From Massariosphaeria phaeospora (Eukaryota > Ascomycota > Dothideomycetes > Pleosporales): a DNA stretch of 64,000 nucleotides. The notes under the pieces are model-generated. The model saw only the letters and a list, made by a program, of their open reading frames with translations. It had not been told where the DNA came from and ran no database searches. Shown piece after piece: positions 34,205-46,000 of the stretch. The number at the start of each line of letters is the position of its first letter. Within the stretch, counting starts at the first letter, position 1. The stretch covers positions 1 to 64,000 of the forward strand of contig JAADJZ010000034.1 in the NCBI GenBank assembly GCA_011032825.1, given 5' to 3'. The position numbers and the translations under genes are program-made.

Positions 34205-37200
34205 TGCGCTTTACGTACAACGCAAAAATAACAAGCAACGTAGCTACATTAAAAAACTAGTACGAAACAAAGCTTCGCGCTAATTTATAAAACAAAATAG
34301 TTAGCGTTATTGTTTTTCTAGCATAGCAACTTTAGAACTTAATAGAACGAGTTACCTAGATTAAAAAAAACCTAAACTACGCGAAAGCAAACAACTAGTA
34401 GCAAATAGTACTAAATTAATTAATAAGCAACACGAAGGCTATAAACTAGAAGCTAGCAACTAAAGCTACTACCTAAGCAGTCCGCGCAGCTACTAACAAA
34501 AAAAAAAAAAAGCAAGCCAAATAAGCAAACAACGCAAAAATAACGAAACAACAAAAGAATTACTTTTGCTTTTAATGTAGTTTAGCAACTTATATGTTCA
34601 ATAAATGTAAGCTCGCAGCTTCGAAAAAGCTTGCTACAACTTAAAAAGCAACTTCTAAACTAGTTAAAACTAGAGTAGTAAATAGGTATAAGTTAAGTTA
34701 AAGTTGAGTTAGCTTACGTAAAACTCTAGTGCTAACTTAACTTATACAGTTAAGTTAGCACAAACCTCTACAATTCTATATTTTAATATATTTTCTTTTT
34801 ATAATTATAACAGCTAGTTATAATAGGTTTATTAACTTAAAAGTAGTACTTATAACTTAACTTTAACCTACGCTTTAATTACTCTAACTCAACTTTAACT
34901 CTAAGTTTGTGCAACTCTAACTTAACTTATACCCAACAATAAGTACTTTCTACTTATTCGCTAGCGTAGTTAAAACGATAGCAAAAGTTGAGAAAGTCTT
35001 CGAGTTTAAGGACTTAGAAAACTAGACACTTCTAACCAAAAGCGTAGTTAAAAGTAGTAGAAAAAAAACACGGTTTCTTTATTAAATAAGTTTCTAAAGT
35101 TTTGCTAGCGCTAGCTAGACAAGAAACTACATGCAATTATTAATTAATCTATTTTCGCTTTAGCAATGCTCGACTTCGAGTGCACTACCTATAGTCTAGT
35201 TAGTAAAAAGTTTTGTAAAAAAAACTATTTTCTGCGTATTTCGATAAAAGAAAAGCTTATAGTAGGCATTAGCAAACAAGTTGTTAAAGTTACAAAAGCT
35301 GCTTAGTTTACAATAAACTTAAACAAGTACGAACAAACAGTTTAAGCGTACGTTATAACTAAGAATAATAAATACGATATTATTCTAGAACGCCTATGAA
35401 TAAACGGAAGCTAGGTAACGCTAGCTTTAGCAAAAAAATTAATTTTCATCTATTCAACTAGAACACGCGTACGGAGCTAGAAAAAAAAAAGCTTAAACAA
35501 AAGCTCTAGCAAGTGTTCGCAGCTGCATTTAAAATAATAATGTAGTAGTTTAAGAAAAAAAACTCTAGTGTTAAAATTTTCGCTGCGTTTATAGCGGACA
35601 TTTAGAAAGCTTTTTAAACTAAAGTAGTAGTTAGCCTACGCCTAACGCTGCTTAACTAGATAAAAAATTAGTATACAGCGTTTATGTAGTTTAAAGCTAA
35701 CAAATTATTTTCTTACTAAAGCCTAATAGACTACGGCATCGAACTAATTAAAAAGAATAAAAAAAAAGTAAAAGTTTTATAGAAACTTTTGTATAACATG
35801 TTTAAAAACAAACTATTAGTTTTGCAAAAGCAGCTTACTGCGCATTTAAATTGTAAGTTTATTAGAGTAAGTTGCTTTTAAGCCGAAGCGCTAGTGTTGT
35901 TTGCAAAGAAATCTAGTAGAAAGCTACGCTTTTGCGTAAACTATTAAGCGCTCAACGCTATTACGAAAAAAAACTAATACCTGCTGCCTTTAATTTACGA
36001 AACTCTAAATTAGATTAGCTAAGCTAAATAGTTTACTAAGCTAAACGTTATTTAGGCCTTTTACAAAGTCTAGATTGCTAAAAAAAACAAGTAAAAAACA
36101 GCTTTCTATACAAAATTTAGATTGTACAAATAAATAGTTTGCTTATTTAGCTTTGCTAACGCTTTAAGTACGTTTTAGCAGTTTATTAACTAAACTTTGC
36201 GTAATTACATTAACTTTAACGCTTTTGCATACTTAGATAATGTACTTATCTACTTTAATAGTTCTTAAAAAAACTACTAGCAACGTGTTAAAAAAGTTGT
36301 TAACAAGTTAAAAAAAGCAAGGTTACAAATTGATATTAACAAATGCGAGTTTAAAGTAACTAAAACTAAATACTTTAGTTTTATTATCGAAGTAGGCAAG
36401 AGAATTAGCATAAATCTAAAAAAAGTCTGCGCGATTTTTAAATAAAAAGCTTTAACTTTAGTTAAAAAAGTACAAAGCTTCGTTAGTTTTGCAAACTTTT
36501 ACTAGCAGTTTATTTGCGCTTTTTTTGCAATTGTTTTTTTTACTAACAAAGTTAACAAAAAAAAGCGTTAAATTCTATTAAAAGCTTAAACAACAAGAAG
36601 CGTTTAACACGCTTAAAAAAAAGTTTATATCTAAGCTGTTATTAGCCTATTTTAACTTTAATTTAGAAACTGCTATTAAAGCGAACGCTTTAGAGATAGC
36701 TACTAAAAAAGCGCTTTTTTAAAAAGCAAAAAACAACTTGTAGCAAGTAGTAGCTTACTACTTTGCTAAAATGTTACTTGCAAAGTCTAACTACACTATT
36801 TACAACAAAAAATTATTAGAAGTAATTAAATGCATTACTAAATAAAAAGCAAAGCTTAAAGTAGTGTTAAAAATTACGATTTACACTAATTACAAAAACT
36901 TTTTGTACTTTACTATAGCAAAGTTACTAACGAAGCAATATGTTTGCTAAGTAAACAATTTTTTTAAATACAACCTAAAGTTTGTGTACTACCTTAGAGC
37001 AGCTAATACAAAAGCAAACGCTTTTTTACAAAAAAAGCAGATTTTTTTTTAAAACTAAAACAATATTCGGCTAAAAAGTTGTGAATTTTAACTTTTCAAA
37101 CTAACTAGTGTGTTAAACGAGAATAATATTACAAAAAAAACTTTAAGCGTAATCTGCGCGTTTTTGCTCTATAGCACTTTAATTCTAACGCTAAATGTAC

Positions 37201-38990
37201 TTGCTAGTAAGCTCAATGCTTTTTACAAAACAAATATAGCAAAAGTTTTAAAGCAAAATGTTTTTTTTTAGATTAAAAGTGCAAGCTTTAAAAAGCAGAA
37301 TGCTACGAGTTCTAAACAAAATGCTGCTAAACAAGAAAAAAATGCTAGCACAAAGAATAATTCTAAGAATAATGCAAAAAAGCTGTTTTTAGATAAACTT
37401 TAGAATAGAAAAGTCTAAAAAAACGATTTGTACTAAAAAGCCTTAGAAGCCGTAAAAAAAAGCTAAACTAAAAAAAGTACCTGTAGAAAGTTTTCTTTAA
37501 GCTTTTAATTAAAAGCGTTTTTAGCAAATTGCGCTATTAAAAACGACGCGCTTTTTTATTAAAAAAAAAAATAAGTGCTAAAAACGTATTAACTGCGTAC
37601 TAGATTAATTTTTGAAGCTTACAACTCGCTTATTGCAAAGCATTCTAGCAAAAAGAACACTTATAATATTCTCAAAAGAGATTTCTTCTAGCTAGAAATA
37701 AGCTCGAATATTTGATAGTACATTGCTAACTGCGATGCATGTAAACGAGCGAAACTATAGTAGAAAATAAAAAGTAGTTTTCTTTGCTCGCTTTTCGTTT
37801 TGGACAGAATTTAGAAAGAATTCTTTATAGACTTTATTACTAACCTACTAAAAAGCAAAAAGTACATGAATTTGCTAGTAATTACAAACTAGCTTAGTAA
37901 AGATATAATCTTGATTTTTATAGCAAGAATTAATGCAACGTCTATAGCAAAAGTATTTATTAAAAAAGTAGTAGCTTACTACTAGCTTTTTAACGCTATT
38001 GTTTCTAATCGAGAAGCACAATTTGTAAGTAAATTCTAGAAAACGCTTTGCAAAGAGCTTAGAATTGTAAAGCAGCTATCTATAGCTTTTTACTCAAAAA
38101 CTAACAAAGCTATAGAAAAAGCAAATTTAATAATTAAAACTATCTTAAAACTGTTTGTAAACTAGAACTAAAAGAACTAAGCGCAGCTATGCTCTATCGT
38201 ACAAATCGCAATCTAGAAACAAAAAGCAGTGTTAACAAAAGTAAGCTTTTTCTTTTTTTAGCATAGTTACGAGATGAACTTAATTTAACTTCGAGCAAAG
38301 AAAAAGGCGGACACGTTTTACTAAGCAACTTTAGAATCTAAGCAAAGCGCAGCGAAAATAGCTAAAAAAATAAAAAAAGTTATTAACTTCGCGTAAGCTG
38401 CAATAGCGGAAGCTTAATTGAAGCAAAAAAAACAAGCAAATTAACATAAAAAAAAAGCGCTTCTGCTTTAGGTAAAAAACAAAGTTTAGTTGTAGTATAG
38501 CAAATACATCTCTAATAAGCGCTTAAGTAAAAAACTTAACTAGAAAAATAGCAAGTATATAGTTCTAGAAGTTAAATTCTTAAGCAATGTCGTTTTGAAT
38601 ACTCTACTAGAAATAAATCCAACATTTTCAATGAATAAGCTAAGACTTGCAGCAAATAATTTGCTAAAGAGATAAATTTTTTTTAACTAAAAACTAGACA
38701 GCATTATAGTAGAAAGCGAGCAAAAGTAGTTTGTTAAACGCATTACAGAAAAACGCTAGAAAGTAGTTAAAAAAAAATAGCAGCTTAAGTATCTTGTAAA
38801 ATAGACTAGCTATAACTAGCTTACATAGAAACTAGCGCTAAAACTTAAAAACATAAAAGCTTTGTTTACCTAGCAAGAATTTTCGGCGGCTTATTAGAAC
38901 GCTAATGAAAAATTGCTAAAAAACTTTCGAAACGGCACGCCTTTAGAAAGAACGCTAGAACAAAAGCAAGCTTTTTGAAAATATCGCTAA
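34205..38990 (+). mobile_element. Second Ty3/gypsy chromovirus (family B), no LTRs found
   Basis: Internal part of a chromovirus: gag remnant 34205-34670, a MITE at 34671-34966, aspartic-protease-like region about 35120-35420, and RT about 35880-36480 (FSFANALSTFQ-like residues, YLDNVLIYF near 36233). RNase H follows at about 36650-37010, then integrase about 37600-38250 (H-x-H...C-x2-C zinc finger, IDFITNL, a worn D-E core). The C-terminal chromodomain is at about 38710-38890 (KYLVK, then a W-less TxK and F-x-QEFSAAY). No matching direct repeats flank it, so it is truncated at both ends or deeply decayed. It is less saturated with mutations than family A and retains more GA and TC. Confidence 0.85.
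34671..34966. mobile_element. Mutator-type MITE with perfect 10-bp target duplication
   Basis: 296 bp, from TAGAGTAGTAAATAGG to CTTATTCGCTAGCG. TAGTTAAAAC occurs at 34661-34670 and again at 34967-34976. A 9-to-11-bp duplication is typical of Mutator-like elements. The element lies inside the gag remnant of the family B chromovirus. Confidence 0.88.
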
Positions 38991-38999
38991 TAACGACAC

Positions 39000-40990
39000 A
39001 AGAAAAACTGCTTTTACTATAAGTTACAAAAAAAAGCTTATGTAATAGGCTAGAAGCTTAATAAAAAGCTTTAGTTGTAAAACTTTAGTAGCTATTAACG
39101 TTGTACGTAATAGCTTCGACGATACTTAAAAAAGCCTCGCTAGCTTTCAATTAACAAAAGCTTTGCGGCATTAGGTTTTTACATAGCTTTCAAAAGCGCT
39201 TCGTAGGTGTTTCGAAAGCTAACTAACTATAAAGTATATAGAGCTTTTCTACTTGCGCTGTAGATAAACTTTGTCGAATTTATTACATTCTTTATCTAGA
39301 ACTTGCTTTTCTAAGCAATTCTTTTTTATTTTTCGCTTATTTGCTACGCTTACGAGAAAGTGCTAGCTTACCTAGCTTATACTCTAATTTAGAACTAGAT
39401 TTAATAAGTAGAAGCTATTTATAGCTGCTACTACTACTAGCTTTACTACTATTCAAGTACGCTTTTTTAATTTGCTTTATTTTTTTCTTTTATTTCTTGC
39501 AGCGTTGCTTTTAGGTTCTTTGCAAAAGCGCTTTTTCTAAATTGCTAACTGCGTTTTAACTTGCTTTTAGTAATTCTCTTAGTAAATTGTCGTATAGTAG
39601 TTACTTTTTTAATAACTTTAACTTTCTCGTTAGCTTAGGTAGCCTAGGTAATAGTAACCTAAAAAGTGCTAAAAGTAACTTAAAAAGCGCGTTAACGAGC
39701 AAGCTCTACGCTAATAAGCAACCGAAAATCGCGTTTTGTTTATTTGCTTTTTTGCTCTTTTTAGAGCGCTTTTTGCTTGAAATAACAACTACTAGATTAC
39801 GTAGAATTGCTAAAGAAGTTTTTTCTATACGCGTTAAGTAGAACTACTAGTATTACTCTATTATATCTAGCTCTAAGTACAAATCTAATAACGCAGTTTA
39901 ATAAAGCAGTTTATAGAAGCAGTGTTTGCAAAGGAAATTGTACTTTAAGTAAAAAAATCTACTGCAAACATTAGTTGCACGCTAATAGAAATTCTTAGCT
40001 AATTTAAACTGCTTTTTTAGGTAACGTAAGCTCTTTAGAGTAATTTAGTAATAAAGATTTTTAAACTTAAGTAGGTTTACGTTATTAGCAACTCGCGTAT
40101 ACTTAGTAGCAATTTCTACTTTGTATACTTTTTTATCGAATTAAATTAACTTGTGTATATTAATTAAGATATCGTAGAAATAGCTTAATTAATTGCAAAG
40201 CGCTTTCTTAAGCTTGTTGTAGCTGCTTTTAAAGCAAGAAGTAACTCTATAGCCAAAATTTAGCAAGTACTTGCAGTAAAACTTTGCTTACTTTTTTGCT
40301 AAGGTATTACGTACTCTTTAAAGTACTTTAATAAACTTAAAAGTTTCGCGTAATTAACTTGTAGTAAAAGGTAGAGCTTTTTAAACTTATTTTTATACAA
40401 GGCAAAGATAATAGCGTTCTATTTATTTATAAAAGCAAAGCGCTTTTTAGTAAACTTTACTACTTTTTTTGCTCAATTTTCGTTACTAAGCTTTAGAGAA
40501 ATAGTTTTGTTGTTAAAGTACTCTAGTACTTTTTTCTCTACGTTGTTGTTTACGTGCTAAATACAAAAACGTTGTAGTACTTCTAAAAAGTACGTCTCTA
40601 GCGCGTTTTTAAGTGCTAGTTTATAGTTAGTAATAAACACTTAAAAGCTTACTCTACACTTTTCAAATAAGTTTTGTAATAAAGCAATTGCGAAGTTGTA
40701 TAATAGCTTAAGCTTTGTAAAAGAATTGCCAAAGTAAGCAAGCTCTAATATAAAAAGTAATAAATTAATGCAATTCTATTTATAAAATAAAAAAGCTTTT
40801 TATACTTTTTGCGCTATGCTAGAATTTATCGAAGTCTAGCTAAAAGTTAGCGAAGCAATTTCGTGCGAGATTGCTCTAATTGAAGTCTAGCAGCTAAAGC
40901 ATTCTATTAAGCATCCGCCTATTACAAGCTTATTTAGAAAAAAGTAGTATCTAATATTTAAGTTTTTTTTAGTATTTGTTATTTCTACAA
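39000..40990 (-). pseudogene. Mutator-like (MULE) transposase
   Basis: Read leftward, frames near 40700-39900 give KVFITN(Y)KLALKNALETYF (former VTDxELAL, catalytic Asp now Asn, near 40615-40645). Next comes RFCI(W/stop)HVNNNVEKKV, then KEYVIP(W/stop)QK. These are the order and wording of fungal MULE transposases. A SWIM-type zinc finger follows near 39960-40010 (CSRFF...FPCKH-like). A long charged region then runs to a tail at 39330-39080 that is shared with 2562-4824. The plus-strand 84-codon frame at 39587-39841 is a shadow. The element may be the source of the 10-bp-duplication MITEs, which is inference. Confidence 0.75.
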
Positions 40991-41528
40991 TAACGTAAAG
41001 CACTAGCGAACCCGCTACACTAGTAAACCTGCTAAAATTTCTTAGCACAACCAACTCATCTCAAAGAACATTAAATTAATTGCTATTAAACAAGGAACCT
41101 GCGTACGTTGTGCTAGCTTTAGATTCAAAAGCTTTTTCTATATTCTTTTAACAAGTTTGAGTATTGTATCTTGTATTACTATAGTTTCTACAGCGCCGTA
41201 GAGCTAGTTGTACTTTTTCTTAACTTTTTTTACTACGCGCTTTCTTTAACAGCTAAAGTGCTGTAAACGCTTTAGCAGCTACTTGCGCTAATTTATTACT
41301 ATACTCTATTGTGCTACCTATCTAAATCTACTTTTGTTTTCGTAATTTTTTTCTTGTTGCTTCTTTAATAGTCTTTTTAAAGCTAGAGATTTGATTGCGC
41401 ATTAACTTAACTTAATAAGCTATCTAGTAGAACTCTTTAACAAGCTAGTTAACTCTATTCTTTAGAAATAATAGAAAGAAACCGAGCTTAGTAGTAATAA
41501 GCTTTAATTGCGATTTAAATTCAAGCGT

Positions 41529-41962
41529 AACGTACTTTATAAGTTCGCCGAACACATAGGTTCGCCGAACACCTGTTTTTACTAAGGAAAATCAATAATC
41601 TAAGGCTTAATAACTCTAGATCTACTTTATAGAATTTTCTAAAAATTTCACTACTAAGCTGCATCTATATAAACTTTAAAATTCTAAGGTTACTAAGCTC
41701 TAGCCTTAGTATTTAAAAAGCTATTAAAGAAAGCCTAAATTATAGGAATTATTTTAGCGTATTTTTTGTATCTCTAGAATTAGACTAGGTAGAGCTTAGT
41801 AATATTAGAATTGAAAAGTTAATGTATACAGAAATAACATATTAAATTTTTAGAAAATTCTATAAAGTAGATCTAGAGTTATCAAGCTTTAGATTATTGA
41901 TTTTCTTTAGTAAAAACAAGTGTTCGGCGAACCTATGTGTCCGGCGAACCTATAAAGTACGT
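41529..41962. mobile_element. Fold-back MITE, symmetric ends
   Basis: 434 bp, TA-flanked, with long TIRs of about 120 bp starting ACGTACTTTATA. Each end has GGTTCGCCGAACAC twice. The inner stem (TTTTTACTAAGGAAAATCAA) is the same as in the MITE at 33779. It is inserted in the pogo element above, within sequence also present at 29740-29770 in reverse. Confidence 0.9.
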
Positions 41963-42570
41963 TATTAGTTGAAGTTTTTAACTGCTATAGCGTTTCTAGT
42001 GCGAAAAGTAGTAGTAGAGTACGTAGCCGTACTTTAAAGCAATTAAAAACTACTTGCGCGTTAATAGAAACTAGTTTTAAAACTTTAAAAGCTTTCTTGC
42101 AGTTCTTTGTTGTAAACACTTTAAAAAACGCGTTTCTAAAGGCTAGCAAGAAGTTTTCTTTGTTAATATAGAAAACGCGCTAGCGCGCTAAGTTCCAAAC
42201 GCGTTGAGAGTACTTTAGCTTTAGCAGCAAAAAGTAAACTACATCTAGCAGCTAGAGAATATAAAATAAATAAGCTAGCATGCAAAGCGTAAAAATTTTG
42301 TTTTTAAAGCAATAGTTTTTAAAATTCTAAAATTAGTAGCTTTTATAGTTGTCTAGAATAAGTAGCTAATAACTTTCAACCTAACGCGCTTTTGTATGCG
42401 CGTTAAAATGCTTTAACTATTCAAAACTAAAAGCGTTGTTTGTCTAGCTATTCTTAGAAACTAAAAGCTTTTAATTGCTAGGTATAGAGTTTTTCTCGTA
42501 CTATGCTAAAATGTAAACGCGTTTTTTGTAGATAATAAAAAGCAAAATCGCGTACTTTGCAGCGCAGATG

Positions 42571-43074
42571 TGTTACAAACAAAGATAATACTAGGTATCG
42601 TAGACTAAGCAACGACGCAGAAAAGTTGTTAGAGCTTGCAAGTTTGCAAAACGAAAGTACAGCAACGCGCAAAGTAGAATTAAGTTAGCAAAAGTTACGT
42701 AATGCGCTACGAGTGCTACGAAGCTTTAGCACGTAGCACACTAAGCAACGGTTGCTACGAGCGCTACGAGTGCTACGGCGTAGTAAAACGTAGCAAGCAA
42801 AGCAAAATGCTTTTAGCAAGAAATTAAAGAACTATATAGATTAGCAAGATTTCTTTAGTAGTTTAGATTCTTTGTAGTTAACTCTTTTAAGTACATTTTA
42901 TACATAGATTGAATCTATAGGCAACAAATTGTTACTTTGTTATTCTATTTTAAAATAGAATTAAGATTGTTTTTTTACGTTGTTATTAAGCTTTTCGAAT
43001 ATAGAACAATTCTTTAGGCAGAATTTCTAAGTCCAATCGTAGTAACCTTTAGTAAAAGAACACTTTTAATAACA
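42571..43074 (+). repeat. 5' LTR of gypsy copy 3 (variant)
   Basis: 504 bp, TGTTACAAAC...TAATAACA. The block at about 42700-42800 has repeated GCTACGAG/GTGCTACG motifs and a hairpin around GTAGCACACTAAGC. These are absent from the LTRs of copies 1, 2 and 4. Confidence 0.93.
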
Positions 43075-43099
43075 CTTTAACTACTTTAGGTTTAAAACT

Positions 43100-46000
43100 A
43101 AAACAATATATCAATACTTACGAGCTTATGTACAACAAGTAGTAGCGTTACTACACCTACAACGAACCTAGCAGCTGTAATAGCAAAGCAAGCTAATTAG
43201 ATACAGCAGCAAGTAGAATAGATTTAAAAACTATTAGTAGTAGTTACGAAGCTTTAAAGTAAGCTAAAAAAAAAGTTAGTAAAAGCTCTCTCTCTAGAGA
43301 AATATAGCAAGAGAAAAAAAAACTTAAAACTTTTTATTACTAACGTAGACTTTTACTGCTGTTATTATAGCAATAGCTTTTACACAAATTAAAACAAAAT
43401 TCTAGTAGCTAAAATGCACATAAAAAACAACGCAGCAGAATAGTTTTAGCTATACGCCGAAAACTACGTTACGCACGTAAAAAACGTGAAAAAAATAAAG
43501 CAAAACACAAAGCGCATTTTTAAAAACTAAAAGTTGTTTAAACAAAAACTTTATATGATTTACAGCAAAGTAGACAAAACGCAGCAAGCAATAAACTAAT
43601 TTAAACTACTTAAGTAAAAAAGCTTAGCTAGCAAGTACACAATTAAATTTAAAAAAATTTAAGCTAAAGTAGATAATGTAGAAAAACGCAGCTTATGCAA
43701 GTTTTACTACGCAAAGTTAAAAAAATACGTAAAAAATAAAATTAGTTAAAACAAAAAACTAAAGAAACTTAACGAGTTAATTAAAACTGCGGTATAAATT
43801 AACAACTAACTATAGCAACAATAGCAAAAACGCAAGTTTACTGTTAAACTCTACATACGCCTAGTAGCAACAACTAAAAAAACCTATTACTACGACTTAA
43901 TAAATATCAACAGCGTTAAACAAGTTTAAAACAACAAACTACTACAAAAGCAGTTTAACAAAAAAAACGCTACCTTAACAAAGCAAAACTCTAAAAACAA
44001 GCTGTTTAAAAAGAAACGCTAGAAGCGTTATAACAATAAAGTATGTTTTTAATGCAGTAAAAACAAACACTTTTGCAAAAACTACTTAGAAATACAACAA
44101 AAAGTAGCAAGCGCACAAGCTGCTACTATTGCTATAGTTTAACTACAGCAAGTAGCTACACTATATCCAAAAATCTATAAAGAACTAGAAAGTAAGTAAG
44201 TCAAAGTTAAAAACTTAATAACAAAGAAACTATTAGATTAGAAAACAAAGCTTGCTTATCTACAAGCAAAAAAAATTACAAACTAACTTTAAAACTACAA
44301 ATGCTAGATATGCGGTAAAACTACTTACATTGCTTAGTACTACAATTAACAGTTTAAAGAACTACAAATTAAAAAACTACAAAAATAAAAAGCTGCAAAA
44401 ATAGCAATAGCACAACAAAAACTAACAAAAAAAAAAATATAGTTCGCTAATTAAGATAATTACAAAAACTTACTTTAGCACTAGTACAACAAAACGAACT
44501 GTGTATACTACGCAAACAATAAAATTTTTACTTAGCAACAACTAAAATTACTATTACACGTTTTGCTTAAAGATAGTAAATGTATAGTAACAAGTTGTTA
44601 CGTACATAACTACAATAATTAGTTTAAAAACTACAGCAGCAGCTGCAAATAAGCGCAGTGTTATAATAAAAAATGTCAAACACACTAGTTTTACAAGCAT
44701 ATTACAGAATAGTAGCTTATAAGTTTAAAAAACAAGAACTACTTAAAATGCAACAACAAAGTATGTATAGAAAACTACGATACGTGCTAAGCAGCACGCT
44801 AGCTTTTTTGCACTTAAAAATACACTATCTACTAACTATAGAAATATGCAACAAAATAGAATTTTAAAAATTAAAACTATAGCAAATACCTACAGCTATA
44901 AAAATGTTTTATTAACTAATGCAAATACTACGAGCAATAGGACATTCTAGAAAAACAAGCTTTAAACGCTTTTTTAGCAAAAAACTAGCGGGCTACTAAA
45001 CTTATAGTTAAAATAGTATAAGTGCTTTTAGCACAACTATACAAAGCGTACAAAAAACGCAACTAAAACAAAATTACATAAAAGTAAAAGCAAAAGTTGC
45101 AAGCTAAGAGCTTACTGCACTACTTAATAGCAAAGCTGCTTAAATATTAGTTTCTCTAAAATAAGTAAAAAGAAACAGAATACTTTACTAAGTTAAAAAT
45201 TAACTAATACAAACAGTGTTAGCTAATAGACAACTACTAAAATATAAAAACAGTTTAATTAACTTTAAAACTTAAAAAGTTAAGTTAGAAGTTGCAGGCA
45301 TTAGGCACTAACAGTGTATTAATATTATAAACTTTAAAAGTTTTAACATGTATATTAAGTACAACTAGCTACAACAACACAATTTTAACATTAATTAAAA
45401 AAACAAAACAATACGCAGCTAAAGGCTTAAAAAGAAAGTTGCTGCAGTACTACAAAATAGTTTAACAATTTAAAGCTTACTTAAAAATAAAAAAATTAGT
45501 TTAATTTTACTTTACAAGATTGCGAGTATTTGTAAAAAAAACTTTTAGCAAATAAGCGTTATATAGATACAACGAGTTGCGCTCTTAGCAGCAAACAAAC
45601 CACAATCTAACCTCTTTAAGAAAAAGAAAAAAAAAGTTTAAAAATCTTTTTACTAAATACTAAATAGAGTTTAGAAGCTTCTTTGAAAAAAACAAAAAGC
45701 ACGACCTAGCAGACTACTAAAAATAAAATTACAAGATTATTCATAAAAAAAGAACAAAACTGCTACTAGGACTAATGTATTCTCTAACTTACAACTAGCA
45801 GAAGAAATTAAAGAAATACATCTAAAGAAATACATTTAAAGAAATATTTAACAAGAATATATACAACCAAGCGAAAGCTTAATAGCTTCGCTAATATTGT
45901 TTGTACTAAAGAAAAACAAAGAATTGAAACTATGCGTAGACTACTAACAGCTTAACAACGTTACACAAAAAAACTAATACTTACTACTACTTATTTAAAA

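Noticed and set aside
39587..39841. 84-codon plus-strand frame rich in Leu, Ser and Asn
   Set aside because: It is opposite to the MULE transposase frame, which carries recognisable motifs. The plus frame is its shadow.
42478..42672. 64-codon minus-strand frame
   Set aside because: It spans the junction between the pogo element and the LTR of gypsy copy 3, so it cannot be an ancestral gene.
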